Origin: Cohnella abietis
GTDB lineage: Bacteria > Bacillota > Bacilli > Paenibacillales > Paenibacillaceae
Direction of reading: 5' to 3'
Assembly: GCF_004295585.1 (NCBI RefSeq)
Contig: NZ_AP019400.1
Span: 5,983,501 to 6,047,500, forward strand
DNA length: 64,000 bases
Below, one piece after another: positions 9,047 through 18,046 of the stretch (within the stretch, counting starts at the first letter, position 1; each line of letters starts with the position of its first letter). The notes under the pieces are model-generated. The model did no database searches. It was not told the DNA's origin and saw only the letters and a program-made list of their open reading frames with translations. The position numbers and the translations under genes are program-made.

Positions 9047-10345
9047 CTAAGACGGGCGCGTGAAACCGAGATTTTCCCGCAAAGTTCTGCCTTCATAAGT
9101 CGTTCGAAACAAGCCCCGATTTTGCAGCTCTGGAATCACCTTATCTACGAACACCTCTAATCCACTTGGAAGAAGCTGAGGCATAATATTAAATCCATCC
9201 GAAGCCCGGTTCTTAAACCATTTCTCCATGAAATCTGCCATTTCAAGGTAAGAACCCGTAAAAGTAAGATGTCCGTGTCCGCCGGCATCCCGATGGAGCA
9301 GCTGCCTGATCGTCATATTTTCCCGACGGACAGCATCCAGAATCACTTCTTGACGGCTTTTGGTTCCATTGGTCTCGTAACTCGAACTCGCTTCATTCAA
9401 TGGAACGGGCCCGTCGAGTGGATACTTAGATAAATCAACAGCAAAGCGTTCTGACATTCGTTCCAGTGACTGCTTAAGATCAACATATGCATTCAATTCA
9501 TTCTCCAAATCCCGGGCTTCTGCTGACGTCTCCGCTACAATCGGACTTAGGCCAGGCAAAATATGCAATTGCTCAGAATAACGTCCGTATCTCGACAATC
9601 TGGATTTTACATCGGCATAGAACGCGGCCGCTGCTTCGAAAGTTTGCTGTGCGGTAAAGATGAGCTCTGCGGTTGCCGCACCCAATTCCCTACCTCTGTC
9701 GGATGAACCGGCTTGTACAAGCACCGGATATCCTTGAGGTGGACGAGCGATATTAAGCGGGCCCTGCACAGCATACGTCTTTCCTTTAAAATTGATTTCG
9801 CGTATTTTAGTCTCATCGACCAGAATACCTGACTTTTTATTATAAATTAAGGCATCGTCCGCCCAACTGTCCCATAGCTGCTTCACTACTTCTACGAACT
9901 CTGCTGCAGCCTCGTACCGTTCCCCGTGTTCCGGATGTTCGTCCCGGCTAAAGTTACGAGCTGCTTCTCCGGCTTCCGCTCCAGTTACTATATTCCAGCC
10001 AGCTCTGCCTTCGCTAATATGATCAAGCGAGGCGAACTTACGTGCAACATGAAACGGTTCATTGTATACAGTTCCTACCGTAGCAATGAGACCGATGCGC
10101 TCAGTGACGGCGGCAAGTGCCGAGAGTAACGTGAACGGCTCCAATTTATTCGTTATGCCCGAATAGCCGTCAGCGATGAAGATCGCATCCATTAAGCCAC
10201 GTTCGGCGGTTAATGCTAGCTTCTTCATATAATGAATGTTTAGCTCAAGATCCGGATAGGCTTCGGGGTGCCTCCAAGCTGCCTCGTGATGTCCAGTTCC
10301 TCTTAAAAATAAACTCAGATGAAGCTTACGTTCCGTTCTGCTCAT
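9047..10345 (-). CDS. LLM flavin-dependent monooxygenase (NtaA/SnaA/DszA type)
   Basis: A second luciferase-superfamily oxygenase, 432 residues, paralogous to the gene at 5602. The intact N-terminus reads MSRTERKLHLSLFLRGTGHH, then EAAWRHPEAYPDLELN, SLDHISEGRAGWNIVTGAEAGEAARN and GGHGHLTFTGSYLEMADF. It would use FMNH2 from a separate reductase and O2 to oxidise a small substrate. No flavin reductase gene lies in the cluster, although the flavoprotein and ferredoxin genes upstream could supply electrons. The start ATG has AAAGAGG upstream. It is 19 bases before the AmiC-like gene and 22 bases after the ABC ATPase, so all are co-transcribed. Confidence 0.88.
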   Translation of the reverse strand: MSRTERKLHLSLFLRGTGHHEAAWRHPEAYPDLELNIHYMKKLALTAERGLMDAIFIADGYSGITNKLEPFTLLSALAAVTERIGLIATVGTVYNEPFHVARKFASLDHISEGRAGWNIVTGAEAGEAARNFSRDEHPEHGERYEAAAEFVEVVKQLWDSWADDALIYNKKSGILVDETKIREINFKGKTYAVQGPLNIARPPQGYPVLVQAGSSDRGRELGAATAELIFTAQQTFEAAAAFYADVKSRLSRYGRYSEQLHILPGLSPIVAETSAEARDLENELNAYVDLKQSLERMSERFAVDLSKYPLDGPVPLNEASSSYETNGTKSRQEVILDAVRRENMTIRQLLHRDAGGHGHLTFTGSYLEMADFMEKWFKNRASDGFNIMPQLLPSGLEVFVDKVIPELQNRGLFRTTYEGRTLRENLGFTRPS

Positions 10346-10367
10346 ATCAATATGCCTCTTTATCCCA

Positions 10368-11366
10368 TTAATGTTGAACTAGCTCTTTCATATGGCAAGC
10401 CACATAATGCTCATTGCCGCGATCCAGCAATTCGGGCTCGAGCTTCATGCACAAGTCCGTACTGAATTCACATCTCGTGTGAAACCGACAACCCGATGGC
10501 TTATTCATAGGATTCGGGATATCGCCCGGCAATTTAATTCTCTCTCTTCTTACATCCGGATCAATCGAAAGCATAGCAGACAGTAAAGACCGAGTATACG
10601 GATGCGATGGATTGGCAAATACGGCCTCAACAGGACCGACCTCTACCAATTTCCCTAAATACATTACAGCTACTCTATCCGCAACATGACGAACAACTGC
10701 TAGATTGTGTGAAATAAACAAATACGTAAGCCTGAGTTCTTCCTGCAAATCATGGAGCAAATTCAGAATTTGACTTTGTATAGACACATCTAAGGCGGAT
10801 ACAGGTTCATCGCATACGATAAAAGCAGGCTGAAGCGCAAGTGCGCGTGCGATACATATACGTTGTCTCTGCCCTCCGGAAAATTCATGAGGATGCTTAT
10901 GCAAATCAGCCTCACTCAGTCCAACTTTCTCCAAGAGCGCAATCACTTGCTTGCGTAAATCAAGCTCGGCGACCGTTCCATAATGCCTGATCGGTTCTGC
11001 AACCAGCTCGTATACGGTCATCCATGGATTGAGCGCACTGAAAGGATCTTGAAAAACAATTTGCATTTTACGGCGGTATTGCCCTAATTTACGCTCGGGA
11101 ATATCGGTAATGGATTGACCTTCAAAACGCACATCTCCAGAAGTACTTTCTAATAGCCGCAGAATAAGCCGTCCTAAGGTCGATTTACCCGAGCCGGACT
11201 CCCCTACAATTCCTAGCGTTTCGCCTCGATAAATCTGCAGAGAAACATGATCTACTGCCGTTAAAGTATTTTTCTTGCGCGAAAATAATCGGTGTTCCTC
11301 ATCAAAGCTTTTGTGAAGATCCCGTACTTCAACAATGATATCCTTTTCTATCTTCACTCGACTCAA
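10368..11366 (-). CDS. oligopeptide-type ABC transporter ATPase (DppF/OppF)
   Basis: Cytoplasmic ATPase of 332 residues. Walker A GESGSGKST is at 55-63, the signature FSGGQRQR and a Walker B IVCDEPVSALD follow, and the C-terminal Opp_C extension carries the Cys-rich GCRFHTRCEFSTDLC segment that in this family can hold an Fe-S cluster. The start is TTG inside the stop of the DppD-like gene (four-base overlap), so the two ATPases are co-translated. It energises the permeases at 14110 and 14949. The substrate may be a peptide, a chelate or a sulfur compound, since this transporter class is broad. Confidence 0.9.
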   Translation of the reverse strand: MSRVKIEKDIIVEVRDLHKSFDEEHRLFSRKKNTLTAVDHVSLQIYRGETLGIVGESGSGKSTLGRLILRLLESTSGDVRFEGQSITDIPERKLGQYRRKMQIVFQDPFSALNPWMTVYELVAEPIRHYGTVAELDLRKQVIALLEKVGLSEADLHKHPHEFSGGQRQRICIARALALQPAFIVCDEPVSALDVSIQSQILNLLHDLQEELRLTYLFISHNLAVVRHVADRVAVMYLGKLVEVGPVEAVFANPSHPYTRSLLSAMLSIDPDVRRERIKLPGDIPNPMNKPSGCRFHTRCEFSTDLCMKLEPELLDRGNEHYVACHMKELVQH

Positions 11367-12376
11367 GGCAATCGCCCTTTCGTGGAAGTGTCATATTCGT
11401 CCGTGCCGATCCAGCACCGAGTCCCTCTCTGTCCCTCAAATAAGCGATAGGCTGGCTCTTGCTGCTCACAAATCTCTCTTTTGGAGTCACACCGTGGGCA
11501 GAATCTGCAACCTGTTAGGCATTCATCGGGCTTCGGAATGGACCCTCGGATCATATGGAGTCTTTCTTTGAAGGGACCGATTTGCGGGATGGACGACAAT
11601 AAGCCTTGTGTATACGGGTGTAGCGGATTTTTCAAAACGTCCCGAACCTTGCCCTCTTCAACGACCTTGCCTGCATACATAACAACGACTCGGTCGGCAA
11701 TATCTGCAACCACTCCGAAATCGTGTGTAATCATCAGTATCGATGCATGAATTCGGTCCTTGAGATCCTTCAGAACATCAAGTATTTGTGCTTGAATGGT
11801 GACATCCAATGCCGTTGTCGGCTCATCCGCGATGAGCAATTGAGGCTCGCACAAGAGAGCCATGGCAATCATGACTCTCTGGCGCTGACCGCCTGACAGT
11901 TGAAAGGGATAGCTGGACAATCTGGATTGTGCTGCAGGGATGCCAACGAGGGTGAGACTTTCGACCGCTTTAGCCTTTGCTTCTTTCTTGCTCACCTTCT
12001 GATGAAGCTTAATGACCTCCATCAGCTGGCTGCCAATCGTCATCGCCGGATTAAGCGAGCTCATCGGCTCCTGGAAAATCATCGCGACATGATTACCCCG
12101 CAGCATACTCATGTCCTTCTCCGATTTGGTTAACAATTCCTCGCCATTAAATCGAATGCTTCCCGAGATGCTCTGGCTCACAGATTGAGCATGAAGCTTA
12201 AGAATACTCAAGGCTGTCACGCTCTTGCCGCTACCGGACTCCCCAACAATTCCCACCGTTTCTCCCTTGTCTACAAAGAATGAAACCCCATTTACCGCTG
12301 GTGCCAGGCTTGGGCGTGAATCGAAGCTCACATTTAGATCGGAAATCTCCAACAGATGTTGGTCCAGTTCACTCAT
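11363..12376 (-). CDS. oligopeptide-type ABC transporter ATPase (DppD/OppD)
   Basis: A 337-residue partner ATPase with Walker A GESGSGKSV (45-53), LSGGQRQRVMIAMAL, Walker B LLIADEPTTALD, and a C-terminal oligopeptide extension with GCRFCPRC. The ATG follows AAGGAGACAAGC. It ends inside the start of the DppF-like gene and begins 10 bases after the binding-protein gene. With 12387, 14110 and 14949 it makes a complete five-part importer. Confidence 0.9.
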   Translation of the reverse strand: MSELDQHLLEISDLNVSFDSRPSLAPAVNGVSFFVDKGETVGIVGESGSGKSVTALSILKLHAQSVSQSISGSIRFNGEELLTKSEKDMSMLRGNHVAMIFQEPMSSLNPAMTIGSQLMEVIKLHQKVSKKEAKAKAVESLTLVGIPAAQSRLSSYPFQLSGGQRQRVMIAMALLCEPQLLIADEPTTALDVTIQAQILDVLKDLKDRIHASILMITHDFGVVADIADRVVVMYAGKVVEEGKVRDVLKNPLHPYTQGLLSSIPQIGPFKERLHMIRGSIPKPDECLTGCRFCPRCDSKREICEQQEPAYRLFEGQRGTRCWIGTDEYDTSTKGRLP

Positions 12377-12386
12377 GCTTGTCTCC

Positions 12387-14066
12387 TTATTGATTGTCTA
12401 CCCATACATTCCAGTAGAACGGAGTGGAATAATTCACAAAGCCCTTCAGAGATTTTTGGGCAAGATGAAGTCTGGCATAATCGAAGGTGCGGATCCATGG
12501 AAGCGAGCTCCAGAATTCCTTATTCACTTCCTTCGATAAAGCATAACGCTTGGTTTGATCCGTCTCCACGAGCAATTTCTCGAATGCCGTTTCCATTTTC
12601 ACTGCTAATTCATCATCCCAGTGAGAAATCCACTTGTCTGTTCCTAACCATGAAGCATACACTTGTGGATCCGGCTTCGGTACCTTGAAGCTTGCTAGAT
12701 TTATATTCCACGACGATACCTGGTTCTTGTCCGCCAACTGCTTGCTAACCGTAGCGCCATCAAGCAATTGTACATCTACCTTGAAGCCAACTTGCTCTAG
12801 TTGCGCCTTTAACACGATTGCGCCGTCGCTATGCTGCTTATTTCCTCTGTCATTCAATATAACAATCGGTGTTCCATTGTAGCCGGATTTCTGCAAGTAC
12901 TCCTTCGCCTTGTTCAAATCCTGCTGCTTGTATATGCCTTCCCCAGCATTTCCGTCATACCAGATCGTGCCCTCTTCGAAGAAGGAGGGGTTATAGTGCC
13001 AGAAATCCGCATTACCCACCATTGCCGTTGCAAGCTCTTCCAGATTAACCGCATACTGAACTGCATTACGTGCATCTAAATTATTGAATGGCGGCGTCCC
13101 GAGATTAAATGCAAGAATTCCTTGAAAACCAGGGGTTGAAACAATCGGTACTACGTTTTTATCCGTTTTGTAATTCGCGTATTGATCTAGCGATACATCA
13201 TTAGCAAACTGGAATTCGTTCGTTTGTACACCTGCAACACGAACGGCAAGCTCAGGCACCGACTTGAACTCCAGCTCATCTACATAAGCAATCCGTCTAC
13301 CTGAATAACCGGATGGTTCTTGATCCACTGGCACATAATCTTTATATTTCTTCAGTCGAAGAGAACGGTCTGGTACCCAATCAACAAATTCATAAGGACC
13401 TGTTCCAATATGCTCTAAAAGCACCTCATTACCATACTTCTCTACAAGCTCTTTCGGCTTGATCAGCAGCTTCTGGTTTGCAGAATTGGATGCAATGATC
13501 GAGCGAAATGGCGCAAAGGGCTTAGTAAATTTGAAATTAAATTCATATTTGCTGATAATCTCGAATTTATCGAAATAAGGCTCAACGATACCTCCAGCAT
13601 CATTCACATCAAGCCAGCGGAGGAAGGAAGCTTCCACATCCTCAGAGGTCAGCTCTTTGCCATTGTGGAATTTAACCCCTTCACGGAGCTTGATATACAA
13701 GGTTTTGGAATCATCCCGATATTCATAGCTTTTCGCCAGATAAGGTACCGGCTCTTCCTTCCCGTCGAATTCAAATAATCCTTCATATACATGGGATAGA
13801 GCATCGTTAGTCAATGAGGTTGTCGTTAAGTCGGGATCCAGGTTTGCCGGATTTGCCGGCCACGCGATGACAATTTTACCTCCGTTAATAGGTTCACCCT
13901 TCGCCGCAGGCTCAGAAGCCTTCGGACTTGCATCAGAAGACTCTTGGCTCGGAGATTGGCTTGCTTCCGGTGCTTCGTTCGAGCTGCATGCACTCAATAC
14001 GAGTGAAAGAATGAGCATTAATGATAAGAGCATTGTGAAGAACCTTGTTTTCTGTGGTTTATTCAT
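12387..14066 (-). CDS. ABC transporter substrate-binding lipoprotein (SBP_bac_5, DppA type)
   Basis: Extracellular lipid-anchored binding protein of 559 residues. The signal peptide ends in the lipobox LSAC with lipidated C27, followed by a Ser/Glu/Pro-rich linker. The mature part has the class C pattern: PANLDPDLTTTSLTNDALSH, EGVKFHNGKELTSEDVEASF and a closing segment on a Trp-rich strand. It delivers ligand to the permeases that flank it. Family members bind di- and oligopeptides, nickel chelates, opines or glutathione, so the ligand remains open. The surrounding monooxygenases suggest an organosulfur or organonitrogen compound. Confidence 0.9.
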   Translation of the reverse strand: MNKPQKTRFFTMLLSLMLILSLVLSACSSNEAPEASQSPSQESSDASPKASEPAAKGEPINGGKIVIAWPANPANLDPDLTTTSLTNDALSHVYEGLFEFDGKEEPVPYLAKSYEYRDDSKTLYIKLREGVKFHNGKELTSEDVEASFLRWLDVNDAGGIVEPYFDKFEIISKYEFNFKFTKPFAPFRSIIASNSANQKLLIKPKELVEKYGNEVLLEHIGTGPYEFVDWVPDRSLRLKKYKDYVPVDQEPSGYSGRRIAYVDELEFKSVPELAVRVAGVQTNEFQFANDVSLDQYANYKTDKNVVPIVSTPGFQGILAFNLGTPPFNNLDARNAVQYAVNLEELATAMVGNADFWHYNPSFFEEGTIWYDGNAGEGIYKQQDLNKAKEYLQKSGYNGTPIVILNDRGNKQHSDGAIVLKAQLEQVGFKVDVQLLDGATVSKQLADKNQVSSWNINLASFKVPKPDPQVYASWLGTDKWISHWDDELAVKMETAFEKLLVETDQTKRYALSKEVNKEFWSSLPWIRTFDYARLHLAQKSLKGFVNYSTPFYWNVWVDNQ

Positions 14067-14109
14067 GAATAAATCCTCCTAGTTTAAATGTAAGATGTAC
14101 CTGCCTTCA

Positions 14110-14931
14110 TTACCTTGTCTTCAGCTTAGGATCCAGATGATCCCTCAGCCCATCGCCTAACAGGTTTAATCCCAACACGACCAGCACGATTACAGTACCG
14201 GGTGCAACGGAGAGCCATGAGGCTACACCCAAGTAATCTCTACCCTCGCTAATCATTCCGCCAAGACTTGGTGTCGGCTCTTTAATGCCAACGCCTAGAA
14301 AGCTTAATGAAGCCTCTGCCAGTATCGCTGCCGCAAAACAAAAGGTAGCTTGAACAATAATAGCAGAACGACAAGCCGGTAAAATATACCGAAAGATCAA
14401 GTATATATTGCGAGCCCCTGCGGCTCTGCCGGATTCGATATATTCGAGCGACTTTACTGAAATCACGCTCGCCCTTACGACTCTTGCCATGCTTGGGATG
14501 TACGCAAAGGTTAGAACATAAATAATATTTTTGATTCCTGCACCCCAGAGCGCAGCGAGCGTAACAGCAAGTATAATTTCAGGAAAAGCCATCAGACCAT
14601 CCAGTATGCGTGAGATAATCGAATCCGCAATCCGATAGAATCCAATAACTAAGCCCAAAGTTCCACCTAGCACAGTCGTTAGAAAAACAACTGCAAGACC
14701 GATGAACATCGATGCTCGCGCGCCATAGCATATCCGACTGAACACATCTCTTCCAAGTGCATCCGTCCCCAGTAAATGCTTAGCACTCGGCGCCTGCAGT
14801 CGTTCTTTCACTGCAAGGGCTAATGGATCAAATCGGGTGAACCATGGGGCAAACAGGGCCAATAGGACAAAGAAAATGATTATGAACGCACCGATAAAAA
14901 GATAAGCATGTTTTTTCTTCACCTTAGTCAC
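14110..14931 (-). CDS. oligopeptide-type ABC permease (DppC)
   Basis: A 273-residue inner-membrane permease. The N-terminal OppC_N helix is followed by the LLGTDALGRDVFSRICYGAR motif typical of DppC, and the ATPase-docking loop reads ESGRAAGARNIYLIFRYILP. It starts 17 bases after the DppB-like gene and pairs with it in the membrane. Confidence 0.92.
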   Translation of the reverse strand: MTKVKKKHAYLFIGAFIIIFFVLLALFAPWFTRFDPLALAVKERLQAPSAKHLLGTDALGRDVFSRICYGARASMFIGLAVVFLTTVLGGTLGLVIGFYRIADSIISRILDGLMAFPEIILAVTLAALWGAGIKNIIYVLTFAYIPSMARVVRASVISVKSLEYIESGRAAGARNIYLIFRYILPACRSAIIVQATFCFAAAILAEASLSFLGVGIKEPTPSLGGMISEGRDYLGVASWLSVAPGTVIVLVVLGLNLLGDGLRDHLDPKLKTR

Positions 14932-14948
14932 TCCGCAGCCTTCGCCTG

Positions 14949-15893
14949 CTATTTATATTTCACAGTTGGATTAAAGAACGAATAACTGATATCGACCAAA
15001 AAGTTAACAATAAGATAGATAAGGGTGGAGAAGAGCATACAGCCCTGAATAATCGGATAGTCTCTTCTCGATATTGCCGTGATCGCCAATGCACCCGTCC
15101 CGGGAATATTGAAGATCGTCTCAATAATCCAGGTACCTCCTAGTAGTAGCGCCAAGCTAAAGCCAATAACCGTAACGATAGGGCTAAGCGCATTCTTCAA
15201 GGCATGAACTAGAATCACTTTATATTTGGGAATGCCCTTGGCATACGCCGTACGAATGTAATTCTGATTCAGTACATTCAGCATTGCGCTACGCGTCGTT
15301 CTAGCAATTAAACCGCTCTGTATGAGTCCCAGCGAGAATCCCGGCAGCAGCAAATATTTAATGACGCCAAAGCCCGTTTTCGCAATTGGCTCATATCCCG
15401 CAACGGGAAGCCATTGCAGCTTTACGCCAAATACTAATATTAATACTATTGCTATAAAAAAACTCGGAATTGAAACGCCAAAAACGGATACGACCATAGC
15501 GGACTGATCTACGACCGTTCTGTGTTTAACAGCAGCTATAATACCTAACGAAACTCCCATTACGACACCGAAGAACAATCCAACAGTAGCGAGCAGCAGC
15601 GTTGGCTCCAATCTGCTCACGATCGCTTCTGTAACCGGAGTTTGGTAATAAAGCGAATCCCCCAAATCCCCCTGCATGACATTCTGAAGCCACATGACAA
15701 ATCGCATCTGAATTGGCTTATCCAGCCCAAGTCTCTCACTCATTTCCTGAACTTGTTTTTCCGATGCGAACTCGCCAACCATGACACGAACGGGGTCTCC
15801 AGGCATCAAATTGGTAATGAAAAATCCGATAACCGCACAGATGAAAATAATCGGAATCATAGCAAGTAATCTTCTTCTAGCGTAGGTTAACAT
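14949..15893 (-). CDS. oligopeptide-type ABC permease (DppB)
   Basis: A 314-residue inner-membrane permease with MLTYARRRLLAMIPIIFICA at the N-terminus, FFITNLMPGDPVRVM and RTAYAKGIPKYKVILVHALK, the DppB docking loop. Two starts are possible: ATG at 15905 has little ribosome-site support, while ATG at 15893 has GAGG six bases upstream, so I prefer it. The gene begins about 23 bases after the ferredoxin gene, which ties the importer to the redox pair upstream. Confidence 0.9.
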   Translation of the reverse strand: MLTYARRRLLAMIPIIFICAVIGFFITNLMPGDPVRVMVGEFASEKQVQEMSERLGLDKPIQMRFVMWLQNVMQGDLGDSLYYQTPVTEAIVSRLEPTLLLATVGLFFGVVMGVSLGIIAAVKHRTVVDQSAMVVSVFGVSIPSFFIAIVLILVFGVKLQWLPVAGYEPIAKTGFGVIKYLLLPGFSLGLIQSGLIARTTRSAMLNVLNQNYIRTAYAKGIPKYKVILVHALKNALSPIVTVIGFSLALLLGGTWIIETIFNIPGTGALAITAISRRDYPIIQGCMLFSTLIYLIVNFLVDISYSFFNPTVKYK

Positions 15894-15916
15894 CGCAATC
15901 CTCATCCGACTTAATA

Positions 15917-16252
15917 TTAGGTGCTAAAATAGAGTCTCAACATGTGATAATTCGCATCAACTTCTTCACTTGTCTGCTTATCACGACGCCATTTAATTTG
16001 AGAACGATAGCTGCCAATGAGCCCAGCTTCCTCTAATTCATTGTAATCTACTGTCACGGACTCTTCCGCTTCGGGCGCCACATAGAGGGCATCTACGGGA
16101 CAATATGCTTCGCACATAAAACAGGTTTGACAATCATCCTTCCGATTAATAATCGGTACTCCGTCTTTGACAGAATCGAATACTCTTGTTGGACAAATAT
16201 CTACGCATTGATTACAGGATATACATTTCGATTCATTCAGAATCTCAATCAA
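15917..16252 (-). CDS. 2x[4Fe-4S] ferredoxin, AprB-like partner of the flavoprotein
   Basis: A 111-residue electron carrier. It has two full cluster motifs: C10, C13, C16, C20 and C41, C44, C47, C51, each C-x2-C-x2-C-x3-C. The C-terminal 50 residues form a tail like that of adenylylsulfate reductase beta subunits. The TTG start overlaps the stop of the flavoprotein by four bases, which suggests a stoichiometric complex. It probably passes electrons between the FAD enzyme and a cytosolic donor or acceptor. Confidence 0.87.
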   Translation of the reverse strand: MIEILNESKCISCNQCVDICPTRVFDSVKDGVPIINRKDDCQTCFMCEAYCPVDALYVAPEAEESVTVDYNELEEAGLIGSYRSQIKWRRDKQTSEEVDANYHMLRLYFST

Positions 16253-17832
16253 TGGAGCTTCAACTCCCTTCCAGGAACCGAGCTTGCCGGCTTCGTATAG
16301 AGCTGATCTAGCCCTCCGGTTATGATACTGTGTTGCTGTGCTGGATCAAGGTTAGGAAACTCATCCCGACGATGCATCCCCCGTGTCTCCGTCCTTGCTA
16401 ATCCCGCTGTATACATCCATCTTGCCGTTGCAATCATGGAAGCCGCTTCTCTAGCCTTCACTAGCTGAGCAGGATCCGTTGACAGCTGTATCCCCTCTCT
16501 TAAGGCCTTCCAGGTCTGATCCAACAAGGTTAGAGATTGCTTCAGCTTGACTTCAGACCTAAACCAATTACGGTCCAAAGGAAACACTTGATCCTGAACT
16601 GTACGCACCAATTCGGGCACCAGCGATTCGATTGCTGTTCTCTTCTCGTTCTGCTTAAAGGGGGTAACAGACAATCCTTCACCTTGCCTTGTCGCTCCGG
16701 AACGGCTGATATTCAAGGCGTACTTAGCTGCAGATTCACCGGACCATTGCCCTGACGAAATTGCCCAAGCGGAATTATGGCTTCCTCCTCCGGTAAAGGC
16801 ACCGCAGATCAGCTCCCGAGTCGCGGCATCTCCTGCTGCATATAGACCGGAAACCGATGTCGCGCAATCTTCACCCGTAATACGAATACCTCCCGTACCA
16901 CGAACGGTTGCTTCAAGACGCAGGGTAATCGGAAACATTTGTGTAAATGGATCAATCCCCTTACGGTTAAAGGGAAGAAAAAAGGCAGGCTGCGCCTTCC
17001 GCATCCACTGCTGCATTTCCGGAGTCGCCTTATCCAGACGAGCGTACACAGGCTGATCAATCAGTGCCCTGGCTACCTGAGAACGTCCGAACTTCCCGCC
17101 CGCTCCTTCAATTTCTGTTCCATCCTCATAGTAGAAAGTAGCCCACGTATAATAAGCCGATTTCGTGACCGATGCAAAAGCAGGAGATATGGAGTAGGCA
17201 TTAGAGAATTCCATGCCGGACATCTCTGCACCCGCTTCTGCTGCCATGAGATATCCATCTCCTGTGAGCACATTACAGCCTAATGATTTACTTAAGAAAG
17301 CACAGCCGCCTGTCGCAATAATCACTGCATTGGCCCGTACTTGCCAAGCTTCACCGGTAATCGTATGAACTCCAGAAGCTCCGCTTACTCCTTGCGAATC
17401 CGCGTGCAATTCCAATGCCGGACTATGATCAAGAATTTTCACTCTAGCTTTCTTCACATGCTTACGCATAAGACGCATATATTCCGGACCCGACAGACGC
17501 CCCCGAAATGATTGGCCGAACTCATCCACCTGAAAAGGAAAACCCCACTGATCAAGCAGATTCATATTCGTATACGTCTGCTCAATGACCCGTTCTGTCC
17601 ACTTGCTATCAGCAAGATAGCCAGCTAGCTTCTCACGACCCGTTATGGCTTCCTGGCGTTTCTGAGGATCAGGAGGAACATACAGCACACTCGTTCCCGA
17701 AGCGGCTGTTGCCCCCGTACTCCCACAATAACCTTTGTCCGCTAGGATAACTTTGGCTCCTGCATTCGTTGCAGCTATAGCCGCCCAAGCTCCTGCCGGT
17801 CCGCCGCCAATGACAAGAACATCAGCTTCCAA
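16249..17832 (-). CDS. FAD-dependent oxidoreductase (AprA/fumarate reductase flavoprotein superfamily)
   Basis: A 527-residue flavoprotein. The dinucleotide fold starts at residue 4 with DVLVIGGGPAGAWAA (G9-G14), an FAD-binding ATGGCAFLS strand follows mid-protein, and GLYAAGDAATRE sits near the C-terminal FAD region. It resembles the alpha subunit of adenylylsulfate reductase, and with the ferredoxin forms an AprAB-like pair, but true dissimilatory sulfate reduction genes are absent. The TTG start has GGGAGG seven bases upstream. It is the first gene of the leftward cluster, just behind the palindrome at 17954. The likely role is redox conversion of the imported compound, but the substrate is unknown. 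Confidence 0.85.
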   Translation of the reverse strand: MEADVLVIGGGPAGAWAAIAATNAGAKVILADKGYCGSTGATAASGTSVLYVPPDPQKRQEAITGREKLAGYLADSKWTERVIEQTYTNMNLLDQWGFPFQVDEFGQSFRGRLSGPEYMRLMRKHVKKARVKILDHSPALELHADSQGVSGASGVHTITGEAWQVRANAVIIATGGCAFLSKSLGCNVLTGDGYLMAAEAGAEMSGMEFSNAYSISPAFASVTKSAYYTWATFYYEDGTEIEGAGGKFGRSQVARALIDQPVYARLDKATPEMQQWMRKAQPAFFLPFNRKGIDPFTQMFPITLRLEATVRGTGGIRITGEDCATSVSGLYAAGDAATRELICGAFTGGGSHNSAWAISSGQWSGESAAKYALNISRSGATRQGEGLSVTPFKQNEKRTAIESLVPELVRTVQDQVFPLDRNWFRSEVKLKQSLTLLDQTWKALREGIQLSTDPAQLVKAREAASMIATARWMYTAGLARTETRGMHRRDEFPNLDPAQQHSIITGGLDQLYTKPASSVPGRELKLH

Positions 17833-17916
17833 GAATTTACCTCCCTTTGATTGAATTCATATATGATCAATAAAACAAACGTTTCCAGCAGTCTGGTCAA
17901 CCAACCGATAAAACAA

Positions 17917-17946
17917 AGTATACACATTATTTTAGTCGGCTTTTAA
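17917..17946 (-). promoter_or_regulatory. probable promoter of the redox/ABC/monooxygenase operon
   Basis: Read leftward there is TTAAAA (17946-17941), 18 bases, then TATACT (17922-17917), about 85 bases before the TTG start of the flavoprotein. The -10 is good and the -35 poor, as expected for a controlled promoter. Confidence 0.4.
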
Positions 17947-17953
17947 GCATTAC

Positions 17954-17971
17954 TGAATAAATATTTATTCA
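17954..17971. promoter_or_regulatory. perfect 18-bp palindrome, probable TetR operator
   Basis: TGAATAAAT followed directly by ATTTATTCA is a perfect inverted repeat of 18 bases with no spacer. It resembles known TetR-family operators (outer TGAAT/ATTCA half-sites). It lies between the TetR gene and the first gene of the cluster, 7 bases upstream of the candidate -35. Binding by the adjacent regulator is inferred, not shown. Confidence 0.6.
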
Positions 17972-18046
17972 ATAAGTTTATATATTGCATACTACAAGAC
18001 AAATTATTCACTGTCAATACGTTATTTTAATACTGTTATATTCCAT

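Noticed and set aside
15917..17832. True dissimilatory adenylylsulfate reductase (aprBA)
   Set aside because: The pair resembles AprAB in layout, but no sat or dsr genes are present, and the context is uptake and oxygenation of organic compounds.
17874..17888. CcpA cre site upstream of the flavoprotein gene
   Set aside because: It differs from the consensus at two positions and lies downstream of the predicted -10, close to the start; too weak to list.
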